From assembly GCA_028870355.1 (NCBI GenBank), contig JAGWPU010000002.1, positions 1 through 46,965 of the forward strand: a stretch of 46,965 nt of DNA, given 5' to 3'. Origin of the DNA: Gammaproteobacteria bacterium. GTDB lineage: Bacteria > Pseudomonadota > Gammaproteobacteria > Steroidobacterales > Steroidobacteraceae. Under the pieces are notes generated by a model. It made no database searches. It was not told the DNA's origin and saw only the letters and a program-made list of their open reading frames with translations. This document shows positions 10,564 to 19,929 of the stretch, one piece after another; the first letter of the stretch is position 1; the number at the start of each line of letters is the position of its first letter. The position numbers were made by a program, and so were the translations under genes.

Positions 10564-11124
10564 CTAGAGCTCCTCGATCGTCAGCTGTCGGTTGGTGTAG
10601 ATGCAGATCTCGGCGGCGATGCCGAGCGCGCGCTCGACGATCTCGCGGGCGCCGAGTTCGGTCGAGCGCAGCAGCGCGAGTGCTGCCGCCTGCGCGAACG
10701 CGCCGCCCGAACCGATCGCGATCAGGTCGTGCTCGGGCTCGATCACGTCGCCGGTTCCCGAAATCATGTACGAGCGTTCGGCGTCGGCGACGCACAGCAG
10801 CGCCTCGAGCCGGCGCAGGCTGCGATCGGTGCGCCAGTCCTTCGCGAGCTCGATCGCCGCCCGGGTGAGATTGCCGTACTTCTCGAGCTTGCCCTCGAAG
10901 CGTTCGAACAGCGTGAACGCATCGGCCGTGCCGCCGGCGAACCCGGCGAGCACCTTGCCGCCGTAGAGGCGGCGCACCTTGCGCGCATTGCTCTTGACCA
11001 CGGTCTGACCGAGGGTGACCTGCCCGTCGCCGCCGAGCGCGACGTGACCGCCACGCCGTACCGCGAGGATCGTCGTGCCGAGCATTGCGCCGGCGCGGTG
11101 CTGGAAAGGGTCGTCTAGGTTCAT
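10564..11124 (-). CDS. hslV: HslV, peptidase subunit of the HslUV protease
   Basis: The 186-residue proteasome-like threonine peptidase. The catalytic threonine is the first of the TT in [11 protein letters not shown] at about residue 17, so a short N-terminal extension must be removed. Similar extensions occur in Xanthomonas and alphaproteobacterial HslV, whereas E. coli begins directly with MTT. The [24 protein letters not shown] and IGSGGAFA blocks are intact. A second ATG three codons before the threonine is an alternative start. Confidence 0.96.
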   Translation of the reverse strand: MNLDDPFQHRAGAMLGTTILAVRRGGHVALGGDGQVTLGQTVVKSNARKVRRLYGGKVLAGFAGGTADAFTLFERFEGKLEKYGNLTRAAIELAKDWRTDRSLRRLEALLCVADAERSYMISGTGDVIEPEHDLIAIGSGGAFAQAAALALLRSTELGAREIVERALGIAAEICIYTNRQLTIEEL

Positions 11125-11179
11125 GTGCGGGCGTTCGGTCGACCGGGAACGCAGGTCCTTGGGGACGATCCGGCGGATT

Positions 11180-12016
11180 TCAAGGCCGCGTGCGCCGTCG
11201 CGCGCGCGGGTGCGCGGCGTCGTAGACGTTCGCGAGGCGCTGGAAGTCGAGGTGCGTGTAGATCTGGGTCGTGCCGATGTTCGCGTGGCCGAGGAGCTCC
11301 TGCACGCCCCGCAAGTCCGCACTCGACTCGAGCAGGTGCGTCGCGAACGAGTGGCGGAACAGGTGCGGATGCACGCGGACCGCGATGCCCTGCCGCCGCG
11401 CCCACAGCGCGACCCGTTGCTGGATCGCACGCGCCGAGAGGCGGCGCCCGTCGCGGCTGAGGAACAGGGCGCGCTCGCCGCCGCCGGGGTGCTCGCGCAG
11501 CCACGCCTCGAGGGCGCTGCGGGCGGTGCGACCGACCGGGACGATGCGCGTCTTCGCGCCCTTGCCGAGCACGCGGACGGTGGCGTCGGCGAGATCGACG
11601 TCCTGTCGGTTCAGACCGGCGAGTTCCGCGAGGCGCAGGCCGGAGGAATACAGGAGCTCCATGATCGCCTTGTCGCGCGCCGACAGGCGGTCGTCGGCGC
11701 GGAACGACAGGAGCCGCGCCATCTGGTCGACGTCGAGGGTCGAGGGCAGGCGCTTCTCGGCGCGCGGCGCCCGGACCCCCTCGGCCGGGTTGCCCGCGGT
11801 CGCGGCTTCGCGTCGCAGGTAACCGTAGAAGCTGCGGATCGCGGACAGGCGGCGTTGCACGCTGCGCGGTGCGAGGCCTGCGGCGTGCTCGGCCGCCGCG
11901 AACGCGCGGATCGCGGCGCCATCGAGGTCCTTCCAGTCCGGGCCGCCGCGCCGTTCGAGGTGCGCGGCGAGCGCCTCCAGGTCCCGTCGGTACGCCGCTG
12001 CCGTGTGCGGGCTCAT
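11180..12016 (-). CDS. xerC: Tyrosine recombinase XerC (start probably further upstream)
   Basis: XerC resolves chromosome dimers at dif with XerD. The catalytic residues are visible: Arg128 in SGLRLAEL, Lys153 in GKGAKTR, His218/Arg221 in [15 protein letters not shown], His244 in [10 protein letters not shown], and the nucleophile Tyr253 in QIYTHLD. The coordinates use the only ATG, giving 278 residues. The frame, however, stays open upstream to about 12127 and encodes LHDWIDRFCAHLRLERR, typical of the XerC N-terminal arm. No ATG, GTG or TTG exists there. A CTG at 12103 overlapping the DUF484 stop would give 307 residues, the normal length. Confidence 0.92.
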   Translation of the reverse strand: MSPHTAAAYRRDLEALAAHLERRGGPDWKDLDGAAIRAFAAAEHAAGLAPRSVQRRLSAIRSFYGYLRREAATAGNPAEGVRAPRAEKRLPSTLDVDQMARLLSFRADDRLSARDKAIMELLYSSGLRLAELAGLNRQDVDLADATVRVLGKGAKTRIVPVGRTARSALEAWLREHPGGGERALFLSRDGRRLSARAIQQRVALWARRQGIAVRVHPHLFRHSFATHLLESSADLRGVQELLGHANIGTTQIYTHLDFQRLANVYDAAHPRARRRTRP

Positions 12017-12099
12017 GCGCCGTTCCAGGCGCAGGTGCGCGCAGAAACGATCGATCCAGTCGTGCAGCGCGGCGCTCAGGGCGCGCTCCGGCCGCTCGC

Positions 12100-12807
12100 T
12101 CAGCGAGTCAGCGCGTGCGCGATCAAGTCACCGATCCGGATCAGGAAATCGGTGCTCATCGCCGGGTGGAACCGTTGCGCATCGCTCGCGCCGATCGCGA
12201 GGAGTCCGAGGTTGCCCTTCGGTCCGAGCGGGGTCAGCGCGACCGATCCGATCTCGACGGTGTCCGCGCCGAACAGATAGTCGCGTTGGGTATCGCGGAT
12301 CTGTCCGCACCGCGGCTTGCCGGATCCGAGCAGGGATTCGAAGGACTTCAGGTTCGAGTCGGCCGGGTCCGCGATGCGCAGGAAGCGTTGCGTGCCGGCC
12401 TCGAGGCCCGGCATCGCCGGCAGGAACAGCACCAGCACCGAGTGCATCGCGTCGAAGTCCTCGCGCATCGAGGTCTCGATCGCCGCGACGGTCGCGGACA
12501 GGTCGCCGGCACGCAGCAGGCGCTGCGCGAGCCGGTGGATCCGATCCGCGAGCACGTCGTTCGCGCGGGCGACGTCGACGAGTTCCTTCAGCCGCCGCTC
12601 GAGCGCCTGATTGCGTTCGCGCAGGACCTCGACCTGGCGCTCGACGAGGCTCACCGTGGCGGTCCCCTCGCGCAGGTGCGGCAGTCGCAGCTTCGCGAGC
12701 AGGGCGGCGTTGCGCTCGAAGAAATCGGGGTGTGTTTGCAGGTAATCCGCGATCCGGTCGTCGGTGATCGCCTCTTCCTTCACTCCGCGGGCGGTATGGG
12801 TCGTCAT
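12100..12807 (-). CDS. DUF484 family protein (GAF-like)
   Basis: The 235-residue protein starts with a helical segment bearing the DUF484 signature TDDRIADYLQTHPDFFERN. A coiled coil follows at about residues 50-85 (LVERQVEVLRERNQALERRLKEL), then a GAF-like domain to the end. It sits between dapF and xerC, its standard position in gammaproteobacteria, and is probably coupled to xerC. The function is not established; a ligand-sensing role is only suggested by the fold. Confidence 0.9.
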   Translation of the reverse strand: MTTHTARGVKEEAITDDRIADYLQTHPDFFERNAALLAKLRLPHLREGTATVSLVERQVEVLRERNQALERRLKELVDVARANDVLADRIHRLAQRLLRAGDLSATVAAIETSMREDFDAMHSVLVLFLPAMPGLEAGTQRFLRIADPADSNLKSFESLLGSGKPRCGQIRDTQRDYLFGADTVEIGSVALTPLGPKGNLGLLAIGASDAQRFHPAMSTDFLIRIGDLIAHALTR

Positions 12808-12835
12808 CGGCGCTCGCTCCCGGTGGAAAGTCGCA

Positions 12836-13672
12836 TCATATCTCGATCGAACCGGTGAAGACGACCGTCGCGGGACCCGTGAGCCAGGCCGACTCGCCGT
12901 CGCCCGGCCAGCGCACGTGGGCGCGGCCGCCGCGCAGATCCACGTCGACCTCGGCGTCGAGCCGGCCGTGTCTGCGGCCGACCGCGACCGCGGCGCAGGC
13001 GCCGGTCCCGCACGCGAGGGTCTCGCCGACGCCCCGCTCGAACACCCGCAGCGACACGTGCGCCCGGTCGTGGATCTGAAGGAATCCGACGTTCACGCGC
13101 CGGGGGAACGCCGGATGGCCCTCGATCGCGGGTCCGAGCGTGGCGACGGGTGCGGCGTCGATGTCCTCGACGTAGACGACCGCGTGGGGATTGCCGACCG
13201 AAACGACTCCGAGGCGGACCTCGCGCTCGCCGATGCGGATCGGTACCAACGGCGTCTCGCCCGATCCGTCCATCGGCAGGGACCGCGGATCGAAATTCGG
13301 GATGCCGATCTCGACGGACACGCGGCCGTCCTCGGCGATCCGCGCCCGGACCGTCCCCCCGGGGCTGCCGAGCGCGAGTGCGCGCCCGATCGCCGGGTTG
13401 CGCGCGTACTGCAAGGCGGCGACGCAGCGCGCGCCGTTGCCGCATTGCTCGACCTCGCCGCCGTCGGCGTTGAAGATCCGGTAGTAGACGCTGGTCGCCG
13501 GATCGCGCGGCGGCTCGAGCATCAGCGCCTGGTCGAAGCCGATCCCGGTATGCCGGTCCGCGAGTCGGCGCAGCAGTGCCGCGTCCATCGGACGTCCGAG
13601 AAAACCGGCCGGCGCGTCGAAGACGAGAAAGTCATTGCCGAGTCCCTGCATTTTCCAGAAATCGAGGCGCAT
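12836..13672 (-). CDS. dapF: Diaminopimelate epimerase
   Basis: The 278-residue enzyme interconverts LL- and meso-diaminopimelate for lysine and peptidoglycan synthesis. The two catalytic cysteines are Cys77 in FNADGGEVEQCGNGARC and Cys221 in ETLACGTGACAA. The start RLDFWKMQGLGNDF is the canonical N-terminus and fixes the ATG at 13672; more upstream codons in the frame are not conserved. It is the first gene of the dapF-to-ubiB run. Confidence 0.97.
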   Translation of the reverse strand: MRLDFWKMQGLGNDFLVFDAPAGFLGRPMDAALLRRLADRHTGIGFDQALMLEPPRDPATSVYYRIFNADGGEVEQCGNGARCVAALQYARNPAIGRALALGSPGGTVRARIAEDGRVSVEIGIPNFDPRSLPMDGSGETPLVPIRIGEREVRLGVVSVGNPHAVVYVEDIDAAPVATLGPAIEGHPAFPRRVNVGFLQIHDRAHVSLRVFERGVGETLACGTGACAAVAVGRRHGRLDAEVDVDLRGGRAHVRWPGDGESAWLTGPATVVFTGSIEI

Positions 13673-13793
13673 CGATCGAGGATAGCCGATGAGCTCCCCG
13701 GGACGCGAGCGCGAGGGCTTGCGCAATTGCAGCCCGGGACTTAGCCTTGCCTCGGCCGAGGATGGCCGCGTAAAGAGCGGAGGCGGGACGCGC

Positions 13794-14432
13794 ATGCGCC
13801 ACATCATGGTCCTGAACGCGAAGGGTGGTTGCGGAAAGAGCACGATCGCGACGAATCTCGCGGTGTTCTTCGCGCGCGACGGACACGAGACCTGCATCGC
13901 CGATTACGACCCGCAGCGCTCGAGCCTGGATTGGCTCGCGACGCGTCCGCACGACCTGCCCGCGATCAGCGGCGTGCCGGCCTACGAGGAGGGTATCCGC
14001 AACGTCCCGCGCAACACGGAAGTCCTCGTGATCGACGCGCCGGCGCGCGTCCACGGCACCGAACTCAACGAGCTCGTGCGACGCGCCGAGACGATCCTGG
14101 TCCCGGTCCTGCCCTCGACGATCGACATCAAGGCCTGCGGCCATTTCATGGCCGAACTGCAGGAGATCGGCAAGGTCTCGCGCAGGCAGGCGCGTCTGGC
14201 GGTGCTCGCGAACCGGGTTCGCGAGCACACCTTGATCTTCGAGGAGCTCGATCGCTACCTCAAGCACCTGAAGGTGCCGTACCTCGGGGCGTTGCGCGAG
14301 GCGCAGAATTACGTGCGCGCCTATTCGCGCGGAATGGGCGTCCTCGAACTGCCCGAGTACCTCGCGTGGCCCGATTGGCAGCAATGGGAACCGATCTGCG
14401 CCTGGCTCGACAGCAAGCGCAGCCAACCCTGA
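13794..14432 (+). CDS. Orphan ParA/MinD-family ATPase
   Basis: The 212-residue P-loop ATPase carries the deviant Walker A KGGCGKST at residues 10-17 and a Walker A' region IADYDPQRSSLDWL. It also has VLVIDAPARVHGTEL, where the usual D-x-P/S switch reads DAPA. The ATG at 13794 has GGAGG 10 bases upstream. No parB gene or parS-like repeat lies nearby, so plasmid-type partition is unlikely. Such solitary chromosomal ParA proteins position protein cargos or have unknown roles. It is divergent from dapF across a 121-base gap. Confidence 0.85.
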   Translation: MRHIMVLNAKGGCGKSTIATNLAVFFARDGHETCIADYDPQRSSLDWLATRPHDLPAISGVPAYEEGIRNVPRNTEVLVIDAPARVHGTELNELVRRAETILVPVLPSTIDIKACGHFMAELQEIGKVSRRQARLAVLANRVREHTLIFEELDRYLKHLKVPYLGALREAQNYVRAYSRGMGVLELPEYLAWPDWQQWEPICAWLDSKRSQP

Positions 14433-14451
14433 CACGCGATCCGACCCCGCG

Positions 14452-14482
14452 CCGCCCGCGCGCGCGGGCCGCGCGCGGGCGG
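14452..14482. other. Perfect 12-bp hairpin just upstream of the reductase start
   Basis: The segments at 14452-14463 and 14471-14482 are perfectly complementary, CG only, with a 7-base loop. The 3' arm ends 5 bases before the GTG start of the reductase gene and would cover its ribosome-binding region. There is no U-tract, so termination after the ParA gene is less likely than an effect on translation of the next gene. Alternating GC could also have arisen without function. Confidence 0.45.
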
Positions 14483-14487
14483 TCCCC

Positions 14488-15534
14488 GTGCGCGTGAGCC
14501 TCGCCCGCTCCGGCCGCAGCTTTCCGGTCGAGGCGGGCGAGTCGCTGCTCGATGCGGCGATCGCCGCCGGCGTGCGACTCGCCCACGGCTGTCGCCGCGG
14601 CAATTGCGGTGCCTGCCGCGCGCGCCTCACGCGCGGCGAGATCGACTATCCCGACGGGCCGCCGCTCGGCTTGGAGCCGCAGGACGCCGCCGACGGATTG
14701 ATCCTGATGTGCCGCGCGCGTCCGCGCGGCGATCTCGAGCTCGACGTCGACGAGCTGCGCCATCCGGACGAGGTGGCCGTGAAACGCCTGCCGTGCCGGA
14801 TCGAACGTGCCGAGCGGCTCGGGCGCGAGGTGATCGTGCTCTCCCTGCGCCTGCCCCCCGTCGAGGATCTCGCGTTCCTACCTGGCCAATACCTCGACGT
14901 GCTGCTGCCGCAGGGCCGTCGTCGCAGCTTCTCGATCGCCTGTCCGCCGCACGATGCCCGGTCGATCGAACTGCACGTGCGCTACGTCGCGGGCGGCGCG
15001 TTCACCGAGTCGCTGTTCGCGACCGACCCGACCGGGCGGCTGCTCACGATCGAAGGCCCGCTGGGTTCGTTCCGCTATCATCCGCCCGCCGTCGGTGCGC
15101 CGTCGGACACGGCGCCGCGCGAGGCCGTCGCGGCGCCGGAGGCGCCGACGACACCGCTGCTGCTCGTCGCCGGCGGCACGGGGTACGCGCCGATCCAGGC
15201 GATCCTGCGACACGTTGTCGAGCGCGGCGCGCGGCGCGCGGTGCACCTGTACTTCGGCGCGCGGACCGCAGCCGATCTGTATGCGGACGCGAGGATCCGC
15301 GAGATCGCGCGGCGCGCGCCGCTGCTCAGCTACGTGCCGGTGTTGTCGGAACCCGCGGCGGATTGGGGGGGGCGGCGCGGCCTCGTGCACGACGCGGTAC
15401 TCGCCGATTACGAATCGCTCGCGGCGTTCGACGGGTATGCCTGCGGACCGCCGGCGATGATCGAGGCCGTGTGCCGTACCTTCCCGGCGCGCGGTCTCGA
15501 TCCCGCTCGGCTCTACGTCGACTCGTTCGAGTAG
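14488..15534 (+). CDS. Ferredoxin-type NAD(P)H-flavin reductase (CDP-6-deoxyglucoseen-reductase-like)
   Basis: The 348-residue electron-transfer protein has three domains. Residues 1-90 form a plant-type 2Fe-2S ferredoxin with Cys ligands in GCRRGNCGAC and LMCRA. Residues about 95-215 form an FAD domain with the RRSFSIACPP motif. Residues about 220-348 form an NAD(P) domain with LLLVAGGTGYAPIQAIL and the YACGPPAMIE motif. The start is GTG. The architecture matches AscD/RfbI and phenol/toluene reductase components, so the acceptor cannot be told. Its 3' end overlaps hemD on the other strand by 22 bases. Confidence 0.85.
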   Translation: MRVSLARSGRSFPVEAGESLLDAAIAAGVRLAHGCRRGNCGACRARLTRGEIDYPDGPPLGLEPQDAADGLILMCRARPRGDLELDVDELRHPDEVAVKRLPCRIERAERLGREVIVLSLRLPPVEDLAFLPGQYLDVLLPQGRRRSFSIACPPHDARSIELHVRYVAGGAFTESLFATDPTGRLLTIEGPLGSFRYHPPAVGAPSDTAPREAVAAPEAPTTPLLLVAGGTGYAPIQAILRHVVERGARRAVHLYFGARTAADLYADARIREIARRAPLLSYVPVLSEPAADWGGRRGLVHDAVLADYESLAAFDGYACGPPAMIEAVCRTFPARGLDPARLYVDSFE

Positions 15535-16319
15535 TCCCGGGAGCGGCCGGCCGCCCAGCGCGCCAGCGCGTCGACGAGCGCTGGATCCTCGGGCGACGCC
15601 GCCTCGATCCGCGGCCCGCGAATTCCAAGGGATTCGAGCGCGTTCGCGACCCGCCCGGCCGGGACCAGCCAGTGCAATCGCTCGAGCGCGGTGCGCAACG
15701 GCGGCGGCGAGAGCCCGAGCAGCGCGCTCGCGATCTCGAGACTGGTCGCGGTGACGACCTGCAACGCCCCGGCATCGATCCGCGCCTCGAGTGCGCGCAG
15801 CCGCTCGGGATCCGGCGTTGCCGGCGAACGCCGGTAGACCTCGGCCGCTTCGACGCGCGCACCGCGCGCGGCGAGTTCGCGCGCGAGCAGATCGCGGCCG
15901 CCGATCCCCTTGACGAGCAGCACGCGCCGCCCGACGAGATCCCGCAGCGCGGGTTCGGCGAGCAGATGCTCGGAATCGAACCCGCCGCGCGGCGTGATCG
16001 AAACCGGGAAGCCGGCACGCTCGAGCGCCCGCCGCGTCGCCGGGCCGATCGCGGCGATCGTGCGGTCGCGCGGGTCTGCGAGCCACGCGGTGCCGTGTCG
16101 TACCGCGTTCGCGCTGGTGAACACGACCAGATCGAACGCGTCCGCCGTGCCGATGCGCTTCGCGAGATCGGCGGGCACCGCGACCGGATCGATCGTGACC
16201 GCCGGCAGCGCGACCACCGTCGCACCCCGCGCTTCGAGCCGGCGGCACAACGCCGCCGACTGTGCCTGGGGGCGCGTCACGAGGACGCCGACGCCCGCGA
16301 GCGGGTGCGTGGCGCTCAA
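15513..16319 (-). CDS. hemD: Uroporphyrinogen-III synthase
   Basis: The 268-residue two-lobed enzyme cyclises hydroxymethylbilane with inversion of ring D. Conservation is poor in this family. GVGVLVTRPQAQSAAL at the start, VVFTSANAVRHG, AIGPATRRAL, LVKGIGGRDLLARELAARG and TATSLEIASALL are the recognisable elements. The start appears to be TTG at 16319, overlapping the hemC stop as TTGA. Adjacency to hemC strongly supports the call. Confidence 0.93.
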   Translation of the reverse strand: MSATHPLAGVGVLVTRPQAQSAALCRRLEARGATVVALPAVTIDPVAVPADLAKRIGTADAFDLVVFTSANAVRHGTAWLADPRDRTIAAIGPATRRALERAGFPVSITPRGGFDSEHLLAEPALRDLVGRRVLLVKGIGGRDLLARELAARGARVEAAEVYRRSPATPDPERLRALEARIDAGALQVVTATSLEIASALLGLSPPPLRTALERLHWLVPAGRVANALESLGIRGPRIEAASPEDPALVDALARWAAGRSRDYSNEST

Positions 16320-17245
16320 GGTTCGGCGAGCGTGTCGAGGATCTCGCGTGCGCCGGCCGCGAGCATCCGCTGCGCCAGGGCTTCCCCGAGCGTCGCCGCG
16401 GCGTCGGCGGTGCCGACCAGCGTGTCCCGGAGCACCCGGCGGCCATCGGGCGAGGCCACGAGCCCGCGGAGCACGAGACGTTCGGCATCGAGCGTCGCGT
16501 GCGCGGCGACCGGCGACTGACAGCTGCCGCCGAGGCGGCGCGAGAACGCCCGCTCGGCATCGACCGCCACGCGCGTCGGCGGATGCTCGAGCGCCGCGAT
16601 GCGCTCGAGGATCGGCGCGTCGCCCGCACGACACTCGACGCCGATCGCCCCCTGGCCGACCGCCGGCAGTGACGTCTCGAACGGCAACCGGGCTGCGATG
16701 CGCGGTTCCCAGCCGAGCCGTGCGAGACCGGCACAGGCGAGCACGATCGCATCGAGCGAACCCTCGTCGAGCCGCTGGATCCGCGTGTTCAGATTCCCGC
16801 GCAGCGCCTCGATCCGCAGATCCGGCCGCAAACCGAGGAGCTGCGCGCGCCGGCGCAGGCTCGAGGTGCCGACGCGCGCCCCGCTCGGCAGGTCCTCGAG
16901 CGCGCGCGCCCGGGGTGCGACCAGCGCGTCGCGCGGATCGGCGCGCTCGAGCACCGCGCCGATCGTGAATGGCGCCGGCAGGTCGGCCGGGACGTCCTTC
17001 ATCGAGTGCACCGCGAGGTCGGCGCGGCGCTCGTCGAGCGCGATCTCGAGCTCCTTGATGAACAGGCCCTTGCCGCCGATCGCCGCGAGGCTGCGGTCGA
17101 GGATCTGATCGCCCTTGGTGGACATCGGCAGCAGTACGACCGGCACGTCGGGGTGGGCGGCGCGCAGCCGCGCAGCGACGTGCTCGGCCTGCCACAGCGC
17201 CAGCGGGCTCTTGCGGGTCGCGATGCGCAGCGGCGCGGCGGTCAT
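16316..17245 (-). CDS. hemC: Hydroxymethylbilane synthase (porphobilinogen deaminase)
   Basis: The 309-residue enzyme polymerises four porphobilinogens in haem synthesis. Present are LRIATRKSPLALWQAEHV at the N-terminus, HSMKDVPADLP, the GTSSLRRRAQL block, RGNLNTR and LPAVGQGAIGVECR. The dipyrromethane cofactor-binding cysteine is in RLGGSCQSPVAAHA. It is coupled to hemD by overlap and starts 8 bases after the oxidoreductase gene upstream. Confidence 0.97.
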   Translation of the reverse strand: MTAAPLRIATRKSPLALWQAEHVAARLRAAHPDVPVVLLPMSTKGDQILDRSLAAIGGKGLFIKELEIALDERRADLAVHSMKDVPADLPAPFTIGAVLERADPRDALVAPRARALEDLPSGARVGTSSLRRRAQLLGLRPDLRIEALRGNLNTRIQRLDEGSLDAIVLACAGLARLGWEPRIAARLPFETSLPAVGQGAIGVECRAGDAPILERIAALEHPPTRVAVDAERAFSRRLGGSCQSPVAAHATLDAERLVLRGLVASPDGRRVLRDTLVGTADAAATLGEALAQRMLAAGAREILDTLAEP

Positions 17246-17253
17246 GGCGGCGT

Positions 17254-18174
17254 TCAGGCGCCGGGTTCGCGACCGGCGCCGGATTGGCGGGCGCCGCCGG
17301 GCGCGAGGGCGGCGTCGAACAGCGCCGACTTCGAGCGGTAGATCGTGGAGATGTCCTCGTCGCCGTGGCCGTCGCGGATCAGCGCGGCATATTCGGCGAG
17401 CGTCGATTCGACGACCGGCAGACGGGCGCCGTGCGCCGCCGCCATCTCGCGGCAGATCCGCAGATCCTTCTCGTGCAAGCGCACGCGGAAGCCGGCCGGA
17501 AACTGCCCCTTCGCCATGTAGGGAGCGCGGTTCACGAAGTACCAGCTCGATCCGGCGCCCTGACCGAGGGTGTCGATCACCCGATCGAGCGGCAGGCCTT
17601 CCGCATGCGCGAACGCCATCGCCTCGGCGACCGCCTGGATGATTCCGGCGCACATGATCTGGTTGGTCGCCTTCGTCGCCTGTCCGGCGCCGCTCGGTCC
17701 GAGATGGGCGATCTTGCGCCCGAGCGCTTCGAGCACGGGTCGTGCGCGCTCGAACACCGTCTCGTCGCCGCCCACCATGATCGCGAGCGTTCCCTGCTTC
17801 GCGCCTTCGATGCCGCCGCTGACCGGGCAGTCGAGGAAACCGACGCCGTCGGCCGACAGTTGCGCGTGCAGTGCGCGCGCGGTGCCGGCACCGACCGTGG
17901 AGAAATCGATCACGATCTTGTCCCGGCCGAGGCCGGAACGCAGTCCGGTGACGACTTCGCGCAGATCCTCGTCCGCCGAGACGCAGATGCCGACGGCATC
18001 GCAATCGGCGGCGAGGTCCGCCAGGGTCGGATACGCCGTGACGCCGAGCTCGGCGGCGAGCGCGCTTGCCTTGCCCGGACTGCGGTTCCACACGCCGCTC
18101 AACAGGCTCGCGCGGTGCAGGTTGCGGGCCATCGGCGCGCCCATCGCGCCCAATCCGACGAAGCCGGTACGCAT
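17254..18174 (-). CDS. NAD(P)-dependent beta-hydroxyacid dehydrogenase
   Basis: The 306-residue member of the 3-hydroxyisobutyrate dehydrogenase family has the Rossmann motif GFVGLGAMGAPMARNL at residues 4-19. The substrate-binding block DCPVSGGIEGAKQGTL follows, then the catalytic-lysine segment GQATKATNQI. The ATG at 18174 directly precedes the conserved motif and has an AAGGG-like site upstream. Substrate could be 3-hydroxyisobutyrate, tartronate semialdehyde/glycerate or succinic semialdehyde; the sequence does not decide. Co-direction and 8-base spacing to hemC suggest co-transcription without an obvious pathway link. Confidence 0.85.
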   Translation of the reverse strand: MRTGFVGLGAMGAPMARNLHRASLLSGVWNRSPGKASALAAELGVTAYPTLADLAADCDAVGICVSADEDLREVVTGLRSGLGRDKIVIDFSTVGAGTARALHAQLSADGVGFLDCPVSGGIEGAKQGTLAIMVGGDETVFERARPVLEALGRKIAHLGPSGAGQATKATNQIMCAGIIQAVAEAMAFAHAEGLPLDRVIDTLGQGAGSSWYFVNRAPYMAKGQFPAGFRVRLHEKDLRICREMAAAHGARLPVVESTLAEYAALIRDGHGDEDISTIYRSKSALFDAALAPGGARQSGAGREPGA

Positions 18175-18291
18175 CGTTGTCACCCTTCCCGATGGGATCG
18201 ATTCGAAGCGCGCTAGGTTAAGCGCTCGACGCGCTCGCGGCAAAGGGCCGGCGCGAGGCCGGCAGGCGTACTGATCGCGGCGGTGTGGCGG

Positions 18292-18762
18292 CTACATCGA
18301 CTCGCCGCTGCCGCACAGTGTGTCGACCTGCTTCTTCGCGTCGAGCCGCGCGGCATCGATCTCGGCCGAGGACAGATAATGGCGCTTGCCGTCGGGGCCG
18401 AGCGTGTACATGTGCCGGCCGTTGATCAGTTCTTCGTAGTGCTGCTTCGCGTTCGCGCACTGCGCCCGGTGCGCGGCCGCGACGTCCGAATCGACGGCTT
18501 GCCGGGCGCGCTCGGCCTTCGCCTGCGCGACGGCCTGGGCGGCGAAGGCGGCGTTGGAGAGGGTGGGGCTCGAGCTTGCCGCGTTCGACGAGGCAGCGGA
18601 CGGTTCGGCCGTACCGAGCAGGTGCACGACGGTCGCGTGCACGCCGACCGGCGGGGAGTCACCGTACTGGACCTCGCCTTTGGCGTTGACCCACTTGTAG
18701 ACGGTCGCCGACGCGAGCGCCGACCAACCGAGCAGGGCAGCGAACACTAAAACGCGTTTCAT
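18292..18762 (-). CDS. DUF4124 domain protein, secreted
   Basis: The 156-residue protein has a signal peptide (about residues 1-19, ending ASA) and then a DUF4124 motif TVYKWVNAKGEVQYGDSPPVG. A low-complexity Ala/Ser linker and a helical C-terminal region follow. DUF4124 proteins are common periplasmic proteins of unknown function in gammaproteobacteria. It lies just downstream of the PII gene on the same strand. Confidence 0.8.
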   Translation of the reverse strand: MKRVLVFAALLGWSALASATVYKWVNAKGEVQYGDSPPVGVHATVVHLLGTAEPSAASSNAASSSPTLSNAAFAAQAVAQAKAERARQAVDSDVAAAHRAQCANAKQHYEELINGRHMYTLGPDGKRHYLSSAEIDAARLDAKKQVDTLCGSGESM

Positions 18763-18785
18763 GATCCCTTTCCCCGGGGGGGCGA

Positions 18786-19469
<684 letters not shown>

Positions 19470-19620
19470 TTAATCACAGCGCTTCGGCCCGGTTTCCGGG
19501 TACCATCCTCCGCAGCGTCACCGCGGCCGTGTCCTGCCGTTGGTCTTTGCGGATCAAGGGGTTGCGCCGGTCGCGGTCGCGAAATTCGCACCGACGCAAC
19601 GGATTTTCATGGAGGTTCCG

Positions 19621-19878
19621 ATGGGTTTGACCGATTCGATCGCGCTGGATGAGATCGCACGCCGGCTGACGGAGGTGGTGCCCCAGCCCTTGCGCGCGCT
19701 CGGGCGAGATCTCGAAGCGAACTTCAAGACGGTGCTGCAGGCGCAACTCGCGAAACTCGACATCGTCACGCGCCAGGATTTCGACGTGCAGTCGGCGGCG
19801 CTCGCACGCGCTCGCGAGCAGCTGGCCGCGATCGAGGCCCGGCTCGCCGAACTGGAAGCGAAGACCCGGTCGCCCTGA
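19621..19878 (+). CDS. ubiK: Ubiquinone biosynthesis accessory factor UbiK
   Basis: The 85-residue BMFP-domain protein (YqiC/UbiK) has an amphipathic N-terminal half and a C-terminal coiled coil (ALARAREQLAAIEARLAELEAK). The family block LDEIARRLTEVVPQPLRALGRDLEANFKTVLQAQL is clear. I chose the ATG at 19621 because GGAGGT lies 5 bases before it; in-frame ATGs further upstream are not conserved. UbiK forms a complex with UbiJ and supports aerobic ubiquinone synthesis, which links it to the ubiE-ubiJ-ubiB genes in this window. Confidence 0.9.
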   Translation: MGLTDSIALDEIARRLTEVVPQPLRALGRDLEANFKTVLQAQLAKLDIVTRQDFDVQSAALARAREQLAAIEARLAELEAKTRSP

Positions 19879-19929
19879 GCCCGCTGCAGGCGGGGTCGGG
19901 CGTCGAATCGGGGCTGGCGGGGACCGACG

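Noticed and set aside
11180-12016. Mobile-element integrase next to hslV
   Set aside because: The tyrosine recombinase sits in the conserved dapF-DUF484-xerC order and has XerC features; no attachment repeats or cargo are present.
13794-14432. Plasmid or integrative-element partition module
   Set aside because: No parB, parS-like repeats, integrase or composition change; flanks are core chromosomal genes.
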